A stretch of DNA of 64,000 nucleotides from Lomentospora prolificans (taxonomy: Eukaryota > Ascomycota > Sordariomycetes > Microascales > Microascaceae). Under the pieces are notes generated by a model, which ran no database searches, was not told the origin of the DNA, and saw nothing but the letters and a program-made list of their open reading frames with translations. The stretch is taken from contig JARFXM010000009.1 in the NCBI GenBank assembly GCA_029532625.1, positions 3,720,001 to 3,784,000 of the forward strand. Reading direction: 5' to 3'. Both the position numbers and the translations under genes were made by a program. Shown in pieces: positions 23,561 to 33,289 of this stretch (position 1 is the first letter of the stretch; every line of letters begins with the position of its first letter).

Positions 23561-26066
23561 ACAAGGTGCTGGATGGATAATGAAAAAGTTGTCAGGGTTT
23601 AGTGGCGGCGTCAACCAAAGGACTTTTATGCACTTCCACGTCACGTCATATGCATGATCAAGGGCGGTCTGGGCGAATGGAATTTTCTTCGTTGACAAGG
23701 GAGTTCTCTCAATATTAAGAACAAGGAATACAGAAAGCTTTTCCAAGCGCTTGACTCCCCGCTGCTGTGTACTTTACATGGTCCTTGTGGTTCTCGCTTA
23801 TTCAGCTTCGGCGGCCACTACTGTAGTGGCAAATGAGATATCACGGCTTCAAACCGTTGTTTTGCCCACCTGCTTTACCTGACTGAGATTCTCCCTTCTC
23901 GCTAACTAACTCGCTCTAAGGGCCCTTGCGAGTGTATGGTCCCCCTTCTCGACCAAACTGTGAGCTCCAAAGCTGCAAAATAATAGTCCGAAACCACCAC
24001 CACTTTCCGGGGGTCTAGCGAGTCTCGCGATTATCTTATATACTAGCATGTTATTGACCATGCGTCCCAAGGCTGACCCTTACCTCCTCAGTTTCTGTTA
24101 AGTCGCGATCGTCTCTCTAAGCTTACTGGCTGCTGGAATTCGTCACACTCCTGACAGGGTTGGGTCAGGGCCGACAACTCTCTCCTCTTGTGTCCTCGTG
24201 ATCTTTTGTTTGACCTTCAGAATACCGGGGAAGGAATGCTTCTGCTTTTCTCGCTACTAAACAAGCTATCCCGGTTCATGGACGGCGCGGTTCCATGAGA
24301 ACTTCACATTGACACTTGGGTTTTGCATATCTTTATGTACCGCCGCCTTTAGATATATTCCCCAGCGCAAGAAACATTTCTAGGTATCCAGAAGCCACGC
24401 TTGCGGTATGGACATGGGAGTGTCTGGCGCTTGGGATCCAGCCGCATCTAACGGCCTCCAGATATCAGCAATATTTGAACGAGGAAAGGGGATGTGAAAT
24501 TATTACGTACGGTCTTGATTCAATTGAGCATCCCTCCGAGGCATCTCGTATGCGGTATGCCATGAGGCTCCTTGCATGAGGGTCCGCTCGCACACCAATT
24601 TTGAACCCGTTACATAGCTGATGGTACGATCTTCGGGTTGGGCCAGCCCGATACGAAGAGTCGCCTCTGGCGCATATGCGAGAGTAGTGGTAAGATCTAG
24701 TCTAGTACAAGCGCCGAATTGAGCGGCTATCGTTGCATCAGGAGGTTCCATCAAGGTTGTTCAGATCCTTCAGAAGCTAGATGAACCGTGGAGAGTCCTA
24801 TCGACTAGTTCAGTATCCGATCGTACACCATGTACTCGTATCATCTGCGCCGACTCGAGCCAGAATCGTGGATTGTTTTCCGTGCTGTTCATCTTTCTTG
24901 GTACGGAACCTCTCAAGATACTAGAAGGCTTAACCTAATAAGTCAAAAGTGCAATAGTGTTAAGTCAACACCATTCCTCCCCACTCATACCCATACTATC
25001 TAGGATGACAGTAAGGAAATAGCGGTTTAAGAGGGGTTTGGAGGAACAGTCTCCAAATGACAATAGCTCGAAACGCGGAGTTTCAAAATTTGCTGCTTTT
25101 GTGTTGAACTAGCAAGATCAGGCGAGATCCGTGATGATTTCGGCCATAAACGATAAGACAAGACGCCCTCTTCGCCAATTGGATTTTAGTTCATAAAGGC
25201 ATCGACCCTCTGTGCCAAGGAAGCCGGGGGCTTCGGTCAGTTTCGAGCTACCCAAGAACTTCATATGTTAGAAAGAATGGTCTTGGGGAACGGCGATGGA
25301 ATAAATGCCTGCTCATTTCCTCTACCTATCCTGTGAGCAGCGTTAGCTGTCCCTAAAAACCAGTGTTTTCGCCTCCCAAGATCAGGATCTCTGACGATGA
25401 TCTCACCGTCTTCACCCGGCCAGACTCGTAGTAAGCGTGTGGGGAACGTATTGAATCCAGTGAAGCCATCGGGCTCATGAATCCTTCCAGCTCTAGTCGA
25501 CGCCTCGGCGGACATGTGCCAAGCCAGACGCTCTCTATGCGTGCGTTAACCCGTGCCATTGTTCCGATTCTGGTGTGCGTGGCTATTATTGGGGATTGAA
25601 CAAGCCGTAAATGCTTGTTGCCCTGTATCTCGAACGTATTGTCGGAACCTCCAGCATGCAGTCCGGAGATGACGCTTCCGACTCGCTTTGTCTCCCGAAT
25701 CCCCTGACGCTGCTGAGCGCCAACATGCGACCGATTTAGAGGATGTCATGTGCGTGCTGTACATTTTGATGTTAGATAGGATATATAGGGGTTGCGCAGG
25801 GGAACAAGGTGCGCTTCAACGATCAAGAGATCAAGAGGGTGCTATATTGGGGAGTGACGGAAGGAACGACTGATAGCCAAGCACACGAGCCATATCTGCA
25901 TGTTTCACAATTTTTCCAATTCCAGGGACCATGGAAATCTGTACTGACGAGACAGAAGAACAGTGTAAGCTTGCAATTCAGGCAAGTGAGATTCTAAGTG
26001 ATGGTATGTAGTACAGGGCACCTTCGCCTGCTCTCAGGTCTGTTGTTGCTCCACTCCTCCTCATGT
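23561..26066. other. Gene-poor region with weak coding-like fragments
   Basis: I cannot support a complete gene. Two overlapping minus-strand frames are open: one from about 25756 to 25353 (with GIRETKRVGSVISGLHAGGS followed by NTFEIQGNKHLRLVQSP) and one from about 25548 to 25261 (with GRIHEPDGFTGFNTF and GEDGEIIVRDPDLGR). They read like parts of one protein separated by a frameshift. A plus-strand frame at 25809-25997 also has natural composition. All lack convincing starts or splice sites and may be decayed coding sequence or chance. The rest looks non-coding. Confidence 0.25.
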
Positions 26067-26783
26067 TTACGCCTTCTCGCCCGCCTCGGCTTGCAACTTG
26101 GCGGCAAGCTTCTTAGCTTTGCGTTCCTCCTCCTCATAATGCTGTTTCTTGTAGCGTTCCGTTACCGCGTCCATGCTAACGATGGAGCCGGCCACGACGT
26201 TCCTCGGAGAATGGGAGTGAAGGGCCCTACGCAAGTCAGAAGCAGAAAACCAATTGGTTCGAGATTGCGGCGGTATAGGATGGGTGTAGATCCGAAGAAT
26301 GCGGCTTGAACCAACTTACTCGGGGTACCGGAGCTCGTAATTGGCAGTTCGGGGAGCAGTGAGGAAGAGCAACTTGTCAGCCGCGGCTTGTTGAACGGCC
26401 TGAGAGTGAAGGGTGTTCCTCTCAAGCCAAACTTGGTTCAGGCTCTGATATTTCCGTAGCCATCTTGTTATAGCGGGTTCCTCCCCATCCTCCCCGCGGC
26501 GAGCGGCAAGATATAGGAGACAACCTAAGGGAAGACCGGCGGCGGCAATTATAATGCCCGTCTATTCCAATGGAATTCAAAACACGTCAGTCAATAAGGA
26601 CCTCTCCCGCCCCCGTATGTGCACCTAGGCATGGGCTGGGATTTCTCTTACTCCAAGTGGCTCGTCCGCGCTGGTATGTTCGTGATGGTGGTGTCCGCCA
26701 GTCGAAGCATATCGTCTCGTCGTCCGAGAAACTGGACCAGGTCGCAAAGCGATGCGGGTAGCTTTTTGTCGTATGGCGAACAT
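26067..26783 (-). CDS. Complex I accessory subunit, 17.8 kDa (NUXM) type
   Basis: Minus-strand exons 26652-26783, 26320-26561 and 26067-26226 give 177 residues, with donors GTAAGA and GTAAGT and acceptors TAG and TAG; all phases close. The N-terminus (MFAIRQKATRIALRP, then Arg-rich sequence to RRYAS) is a clear mitochondrial presequence, followed by a His-rich linker. One transmembrane helix follows (about TGIIIAAAGLPLGCLLYLAA), then a charged helical region (ITRWLRKYQSLNQVWLERNT) and a Lys/Glu coiled coil (KKQHYEEEERKAKKLAAKLQ) at the C-terminus. This architecture and the QVWLERNTLH segment resemble the fungal 17.8 kDa-type subunit of NADH:ubiquinone oxidoreductase, an inner-membrane accessory subunit. 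The gene model is strong; the subunit name rests on memory of the family and is less certain. The gene is divergent from SIL1. Confidence 0.78.
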
Positions 26784-27751
26784 TGTTGCTAAATTGGGTC
26801 TATCGCCGACTAGGCCCGGAGGTGTTGCACAATGGAAAGGATGCCTCTACTCGAGTGACGAAATTCGATTGTCGTCGTTGGGTGTGTCGAAACCTCCGCG
26901 CGAATAACGAGGAGTAATGTCGGTTGAAGCTCGGTTATTTAGTCAGAGCTTTCGGGGTGATGCCGATTGGCCAATGAGTAAAGGGTATCAAGACTGACAG
27001 ACTGGGTGTGCAAAACCCTGCAGCGTGCAGCTTATCAAGTTTTGGCGTGGCCCGCTGGCTTCATACTCATGACCAAGCCAAGCTGGCTCTGCGCCTCTCA
27101 GAGACGACAGGAGGGAGGTCTGTCCACCTTTGACTTACTGCCGAATCCGCCGAGGCCATCGCTATCCCGACTTCTTAAACCGCGCACGTATTCTAAATTC
27201 TCTACTCGGATTAGATAGCTACACACCACGATCACCCTACGATGAAAACGATGAGAACAAGTGGCACGTTCTCTATTCGCGTGGCCTTGTGCTGACTCGT
27301 GACAACCAGGCGCGAGGCAGGCTAGGTGAAATACACACCGTGTGGGAGTCGCCACTCAGGTTTGGCACCAACCACAAGGTTGCTTTTTTACCTGGAGGCT
27401 ATCCTACCACGTGTCAAAGTCTAGCTGTCACGGGTGCATAATTAGACAGAATATTTGTCCTCTTCCTCTCTCAGCCACGTTTGCATACATATATATCCAC
27501 TTGTGATTTTTATAATAGGAGCTTCAACAACGCCGCTGGGAGTTATTCCATCCAACCAGTCTAGCACCACGCCGTCCCGTAGTTGGCATTGAACACTGCG
27601 ATAGCCATAATTGGAGGCCACCATCCACCTTTACTTCACATCGATACATCGATACCCTGCGCTTAAACATTATACCATCTTCTCAGCTTGCCGACGACTT
27701 AATTGGGACTTTCGAGGTCCTGCTCATCACCCTAACAGCCAGGCATTAACG
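26784..27751. promoter_or_regulatory. Divergent promoter, complex I subunit / SIL1
   Basis: These 968 nt lie between two divergent start codons. A short pyrimidine-rich leader precedes the SIL1 ATG. Open frames on both strands at about 27100-27440 overlap each other and lack domains. I see no gene. Confidence 0.5.
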
Positions 27752-29011
27752 ATGGCACCCTCAAGGGCAGTGCGCAAATTACCAGCTCGCCCTGCTATTG
27801 CCATATTTTTTCTGCTGCTTGGGATCATCTTACTATCTGCCCCCGCTGTTCGAGCCTCGACCGGCGCGGACGGATCAACGCAGCTGCCAGAAGACCAAGA
27901 ATTTATATGCCATACCGATAACCCAGCAGAATGTTACCCCCGAGTGTTCCAACCTACGGATGAATTCCAGACCGTCCATGACGATCAGGAACTTCCCCAT
28001 GGTTTGCATGTCAGGGTCAATATTTGGACTGGCCAGAAAGAGGCCAAGATCAATGTGCCGGATGAGATTGATCCGTCACTAGAGGGCCTCCCCGTGGATA
28101 AGGCTGTTGTCACCGTGGAACCGAATGGAGAAGAGCAAGAGCAAGGAGACGCTGAACCCCGTATCCCCGAGGGCGCGCCTGCGTACGAGCCAGTAGGCAA
28201 GATCAAGGTGCCGGCGGTGGAGGAGACTGGGTTCTGGGATGCGCTCGCCGTGATCAAGGCGGGCGAGACGGCCACTAACGAGGTATTCCAAGACGCACTG
28301 GATAGCCTACACGATATCTCTAGCGATATCTACTACGGGCTAAAACTCACCGAGGATAAAGATGTAACTCGGGCGCTTCTTTGCCTCATGGTCAGGAGTG
28401 ACGCCGCGCCAGACAACAGGCAAGCAGCGGCTCGTATCTTAGCCGGTGCGATGCAAAACAACGTCAATGCGCTTGAGCAGGTGGCAAAGGAATGGGAAAA
28501 CTATATGGCCTCCAGCTGCGGTGTTTCTACTCTGCGCCACGCCTTTTATACGGGTTTCATGCCGAGTGCAACCGAAAACCCGCCAACCGCGATTGTCTCG
28601 CGCGTTGGATCAACGATTTTCGCAATCAAGGGCTTGATACAGAGTCCCCTGATCCGAGACGACTTCCTCGCCAACGGTGGGATGACCAATCTTCTTGAAG
28701 TTATCGCCGCCAGCGACGACCGTTGGGATCCCGCCCAGCGAAAGGTCGGCCATCTCCTCCTCGACACATTCCTCGATTTTGACACCGGCGCCTCCCTAGG
28801 TGTATGGCCACGCGGGGATGTCGACAGTGCTGACACATGCGCCGAGAAGAGCGGCGCCCAGCGGGACGGCTGTTGGGAGTATTACTTGAAACGGATTGTG
28901 GAGAGACATCGAAACGATAAAGGCGGCCACTGGAGTGACGAAGTGTATGATAAATTAAGGGCGGCACGAAAAGGCAGCACGAAGGGGAGGTCGAGCAAGG
29001 ACGAACTATAG
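27752..29011 (+). CDS. SIL1: SIL1, nucleotide exchange factor for BiP/Kar2
   Basis: One intronless exon encodes 419 residues, close to the yeast Sil1 length. A signal peptide of about 36 residues ends near APAVRA, and the extreme C-terminus is SSKDEL, an ER retrieval signal. The middle has the Sil1/Fes1-type helical repeat fold: EEGLPVDKAV-like linker, FWDALAVIKAGETATNEVF, LTEDKDVTRALLCLMVRSDA, NRQAAARILAGAMQNN, and TTFLDFD-like segments near the end. Sil1 binds ADP-bound Kar2/BiP in the ER lumen and promotes ADP release, so that substrates are freed and refolded. The open frame extends upstream of 27752, but that ATG is the one followed directly by the signal sequence and preceded by non-coding leader. 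Retrieval by KDEL rather than HDEL is noted; some ascomycetes use either. Confidence 0.93.
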   Translation: MAPSRAVRKLPARPAIAIFFLLLGIILLSAPAVRASTGADGSTQLPEDQEFICHTDNPAECYPRVFQPTDEFQTVHDDQELPHGLHVRVNIWTGQKEAKINVPDEIDPSLEGLPVDKAVVTVEPNGEEQEQGDAEPRIPEGAPAYEPVGKIKVPAVEETGFWDALAVIKAGETATNEVFQDALDSLHDISSDIYYGLKLTEDKDVTRALLCLMVRSDAAPDNRQAAARILAGAMQNNVNALEQVAKEWENYMASSCGVSTLRHAFYTGFMPSATENPPTAIVSRVGSTIFAIKGLIQSPLIRDDFLANGGMTNLLEVIAASDDRWDPAQRKVGHLLLDTFLDFDTGASLGVWPRGDVDSADTCAEKSGAQRDGCWEYYLKRIVERHRNDKGGHWSDEVYDKLRAARKGSTKGRSSKDEL

Positions 29012-30016
29012 AGGACTTGGGGCTCCCTTTTCCTTTTTGATCTTTATTTTTTTTTTTTCCTTTCTTTTTACTGCTTTTCCATCTGCCTCTTCCTCTGCTC
29101 CTCCGAGTTCAGAGTGCACTGTAAGATTAAGATACCACGGCATATATAGCACAATGTTGAAATTTCTTGAATTAGAGCACTGGGGTTTCCGGTACTGAGG
29201 TAGACGAGTTGAAACTAAGCTTGGTAGCATCCTCACTGCGGAGGGGAGAAAAGAGAAAAATAAATGAAATAAAACAGGTCTTACGGAACCGGGCGGGAGG
29301 ATGTTGCACCTCACCTGGCAGACAGACAGCACCAATGTAACTTGTGCAGCGAAAATGGTCCATCCTTTCCGGGCAAGCAAGATGCTGCGAGTCTGAATGG
29401 GTGGAGGAGAAGCGCAGGCAAATGGCTCCCTAGGGTCCTGGTTAATGAGGGATGAGATGGGGAAGTGGTCAGAGAATCAAATCAATCCATGCAAGCATGT
29501 CAAGCATGTACCAATACTTGGCGCCACTAGGCTGAACTACACTACTGGTCACCCATCATCGTACTTAGGACGGACAGACAGACAGGAAGCCAACAGGCAC
29601 ATTTGGCTTCCCCCCTCCCCTCCTCCTTGTTGTGATGGATGGCTGGCCAGTCCCAATCGAGTTTGTCCAATGTCCTCCCCAGTCTGGTCTGGTCCCATCT
29701 GCTGGCTCTGCCCATCGAAGGCCAGCCCTGAGACAGACAAAGGTGGGGTTATTCAGCCCCATCCCTGCGTGGTGCTATCATTCCCAAATCGCCCATGGTC
29801 CATCCCCACAAGCCAAGCCATATATCCTCTCCTCACTAACCTACGCTAGCACAAGGCCTCCCAGCTTCACGACTTTGTTAAGGCCCAATTTCTCATCCTA
29901 CTCTCGCAATTCACATTCAACCCACGATCGCCTGTCGATTTGACACCCTCGCAGAACGTCATCTATTATTAGCCGACCCCTTACATAAAGACCAACCACA
30001 ATAACGCGGAAACACA
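29012..30016. other. Intergenic, T-rich 3' flank then C/T-rich leader
   Basis: A T-rich tract at about 29028-29071 begins roughly 16 nt after the SIL1 stop. A CCATGG/GGCTGGCCAGTCC-type cluster lies near 29638-29655. The last 200 nt are C-rich and A-rich, like a leader for the small frame at 30017. No other gene is seen. Confidence 0.45.
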
Positions 30017-30265
30017 ATGGCGTCCGACGCTGTTTCTATTTCCTCCCAATCCACCGACGCCTCCTTCGTTAAGCCGCCTCTGCCAGCCGTGGCCACGGAG
30101 GAGACGGACAAGCTTCAGCGTCGTCGGCTACGTACTCGCCTCCGAACCGCCATTTCCGACATGGGCACGCCGCCTACAAGCCGACATGACAAGGAGCACG
30201 GCATCGAAACCCCGCAACACATTGACCTCGGCATGGTGCGGCCACCAACGGTGTCGAGGATCTAG
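30017..30265 (+). CDS. Possible small protein, 82 residues
   Basis: An intronless frame opens with an ATG in a good context (AACACAATGGCG) after a leader-like A/C-rich segment. It encodes a Ser-rich N-terminus, a basic central segment (KLQRRRLRTRLRTAISDMGT) and a short polar tail. Third positions are C/G-biased like those of neighbouring genes. No signal peptide, membrane helix or known domain is visible, and the function is unknown. It could be a real small nuclear or cytosolic protein, or the first exon of a longer gene. A chance open frame of this length is also possible. Confidence 0.5.
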   Translation: MASDAVSISSQSTDASFVKPPLPAVATEETDKLQRRRLRTRLRTAISDMGTPPTSRHDKEHGIETPQHIDLGMVRPPTVSRI

Positions 30266-31338
30266 GCATCGTGGTCTCCTACCACTTCCTAGACTCGTCT
30301 TCCTAGTCGATATAATAGGGGATCCAGGGAGGGGGTACCCTAGATAAGGGCTCAATCCTATATTCTTGTGGCTTTGGTTTTGATACATAGTGTTTGATCT
30401 CGGGCGTTTCCTGGTAGCGAAGGGCGTTTGTACCCACCAATATTTTCTGATGTTTAAGCGACGATTTTACCGAATACTGGGGATGACAATCACTTGATTT
30501 CGTGGAGAGGCTTTAATACATTCTTGAGGGCTGTGCAGCTAGGTTGCGGTTCGTCTTATATCCATAAATACACGTTCTCCCGTTACTATCATTTCCTGCC
30601 ATCGGTTTCCATTTCTCCATTATTCCTTTGACCTGCCCTCTCATCCGTTCGCGCCACAATAGGAAAAAAGGCCCAATTTCTGTCCGTTTCGATATCAGAT
30701 ACCAGAATAATCCGGGTAGTCGCGGTAACAATTTCATCAAATATCTAAATTCATAAGAGGCGTAAACGTCGTAACCCCATAATCCGTAAGCCGTGGCTAA
30801 CATGGAGAAAGAGACAAAAATGAAAAAAGAAAAAGAAAAAGAAAGAAAACAAAAGGGGGCACGATATAAACCATCCCATACCATGCTATACTGTCAGGTG
30901 CTTAAAAGGAACGGGAAAGTCTCAAGGCCATTCATTATTTATGAGGTCAATACTTGATCACTAGGCGTAACAGAAGAGGCGGCGGGGGTGCTAATGGAGG
31001 CGATGAGTGGTCCGACTAGGCCAGTCAAAATGCAAAGGTGCGCTAACCAACAGAAACCTGACATAGGATCGTCGATTAGGGGATGGTGGTAGTAGTTTGA
31101 GGCTCAAAACGTCTTCACCGCGAGCTGGCGACCGTCGCGGGGACAGATGTATCGACTTGTCGCCTTTAGGCAGTGTATTTATCGGGAGGGCCCACCATTA
31201 TTCTCGGAATCTGTGTTGCTAGTTGGCGACGATGGCGGGTAGAAGAGATCTCGGAACTTCGAAGCGGCTATTCAACATTTTTTGTGAGTAACGTTTCCAT
31301 AAACGTTTTCGAATTAGTTGCAAACAGCCTGTTTGTTT
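30266..31338. other. Intergenic, convergent flanks
   Basis: No gene is seen. An A/G-rich tract at about 30815-30855 reads as a pyrimidine tract on the minus strand, where the downstream end of the 31339 gene lies. Confidence 0.5.
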
Positions 31339-33289
31339 CTAACCTTTTTCATTGATGAAGTTCAGTTCGAATGCACCTTCTCGGTTCTTTCGCTGTTTAT
31401 GTGGTCGATATCTGTGGCAGAAGACATAGAGCTGTATCTCTTTCAGCCAAACTCGGTGCCTTGATTTCTTCACCAGCCACGTGGGCGAATTGTATTGGTG
31501 AGTAACTACGCCGCAAGTCAATAACAACCCTTGACCGTTTCCTGGCTTGAAGGTGCCAAATCGGGTAGGATTGGATCTAGCTTACTGAAAGCGGTCCAGA
31601 CAGGGCATTGTCGAAGCTCGCCCTCCCACACGGCGGCGTGGAGCCTCATGCCTTTAGTCTCACTATCTTCGTAAACGATCAACGAGTGCTTGAAGCCGTC
31701 ATCGATTATTTGCCTAGGGCGAGTCAGTAGAGATGAATAGAGAGTGAAATCATCTGACGGTGTGGACAAGGCATGACATACGCTTGGAAGAGACGACGCT
31801 CGCCTTGCAGTATATACTCATCAGAATCAACCTCAAGGGTAAGCGAGTTTTGCGCCTTAAGGGATGCAAAGGAGCAATAAAACAGGACCATTTCTAGATG
31901 TCAGGTCAGTAAGCCTAGATCAGACCCAACTGCAGTCGGTAGGTGACCTACCCTCCCAAGTTATAAAATACAGGGAAGCCCAGAGTTTAGCTGCACCTTC
32001 AGTTCGACTCCAGCGACGCAATTCAACCGCACTATGATTGCGCAAGATACAGAGCTCATGGACACCTCGAACAGAAACCCACTGGGACCCCATATGATAG
32101 GTCTGCATGATGAGGTAGGGTGACTCGTTCGCGGAATTGATATAGGCAATGAGCGCCAGCGAGTCGTTGTCAAATTTCCTGAAAGCATGTTCTGTTAGGA
32201 ACCCAGAGCGAGAAAATTGAACGAGCTTGCACACCTCTGAAAAAGAATAGTAGAGTCGGGGGGGATGGGGAGCTGCGAAGCTTGTTGATGGGGCCCGTAG
32301 GATTTCGACCTATAGGTCTTTTAGTGAATGAATCCACATAGAGCGAGTCGGGTTACTGGGGAAGGGCAAATATCCTAATTACCTTCGCGGGTTCTTCAGC
32401 GCTGTCCTCGAAGGTAAGGGCAGAGAGAAGATCTGCTCGGCCCAGTGCGCGTTCTACATTGGGTTAATCAGAAACCAGATAACAGACACACGAAGGACAC
32501 CGATAAAAGCTAATTTTGGCAACTTACGGGCTCTGGGGCCGTAGGAGCGAGGATCATCTCTGGCCGGATGAGGGCGTCGACGGGACCGGGAGCGAGAGCT
32601 TTGGTTATGGCTGGCGCGTTAGAGATTGTAGGTCCACCAAGGAATGGAAAACTCACCGATGCCGCGCTTTTCACGAAGTTCGACGATGCGGTTTCTCAGG
32701 GATTCAAGGGTGTTCAGGTCGAAGTTGGGGCTCCTTGAGCGAGTGCGATTCACGTCAGCTTAGGTGATGGAGAAGGCGCCTGGATATAAGACTAACCTGG
32801 TGAGTAGTTGATGCAATAGCCGCAAATAATGATTGTAAAGAACGAATCTCTGAGGGAGGGGGATTCCGCCACTCTCCTCCGTCATTTTGTTGTACATCTT
32901 CCGCCACCGAATTTCCTTTGAAGCTGTACGATCCTCGATGTATTCGTTGATATCGCGCAGTGATTTAGCAAGGCAAGGAAGAATGACATCCAGGTAGTGG
33001 AGAACAATGGGTATCCGCTGGAAATGCACTTGGGATCGGTCCGCAAGGTCACGGAGAATGCGGCCGGAGGTCCTGATCTCCTCGATCAAGGCCGTCATAT
33101 GTGCATGGAAACTTTCGACCAACGCATTGCGGAGGCCTTCCAGACTCAAGCTAACGATTTCACACCTCTCCGCCTCCCGAAAGCATCCTTGAAGAAGCCG
33201 GCCATCGATGACGGCGGGTTGGTCCATGGGCGAGAACATCGGTCCGCACCTGACAACCAACTCCTCAAGTTCGTGCTTTTCTATTAGGC
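31339..33289 (-). CDS. Conserved fungal protein of unknown function, nine exons seen
   Basis: Nine minus-strand coding exons join in perfect phase: 32797-33289, 32657-32733, 32528-32610, 32383-32453, 32235-32309, 31952-32178, 31782-31893, 31586-31713 and 31339-31505. The introns are 46-80 nt with GTNNGT donors. About 476 residues are recovered. The N-terminal part is helical (LRDLADRSQVHFQRIPIVLH, DINEYIEDRTASKEIRWRKM), followed by a Pro-rich linker. A beta-rich C-terminal domain follows (LALIAYINSANESPYLIMQT, RGVHELCILRNHSAVELRRW, HAAVWEGELRQCPVWTAF, then a basic WLVKKSRHRVWLKEIQLYVF tail). I recognise the layout as one common in Pezizomycotina proteomes but have no functional name for it. 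The first exon upstream of 33289 (needed to supply one base of a split codon and the start) was not found; in-frame ATGs near 33239 are a fallback start. Confidence 0.85.

Noticed and set aside
17018..30265. ER-function gene cluster (mannosidase, SIL1)
   Set aside because: Unrelated housekeeping genes lie between them, on both strands, and fungal ER quality-control genes are normally dispersed.
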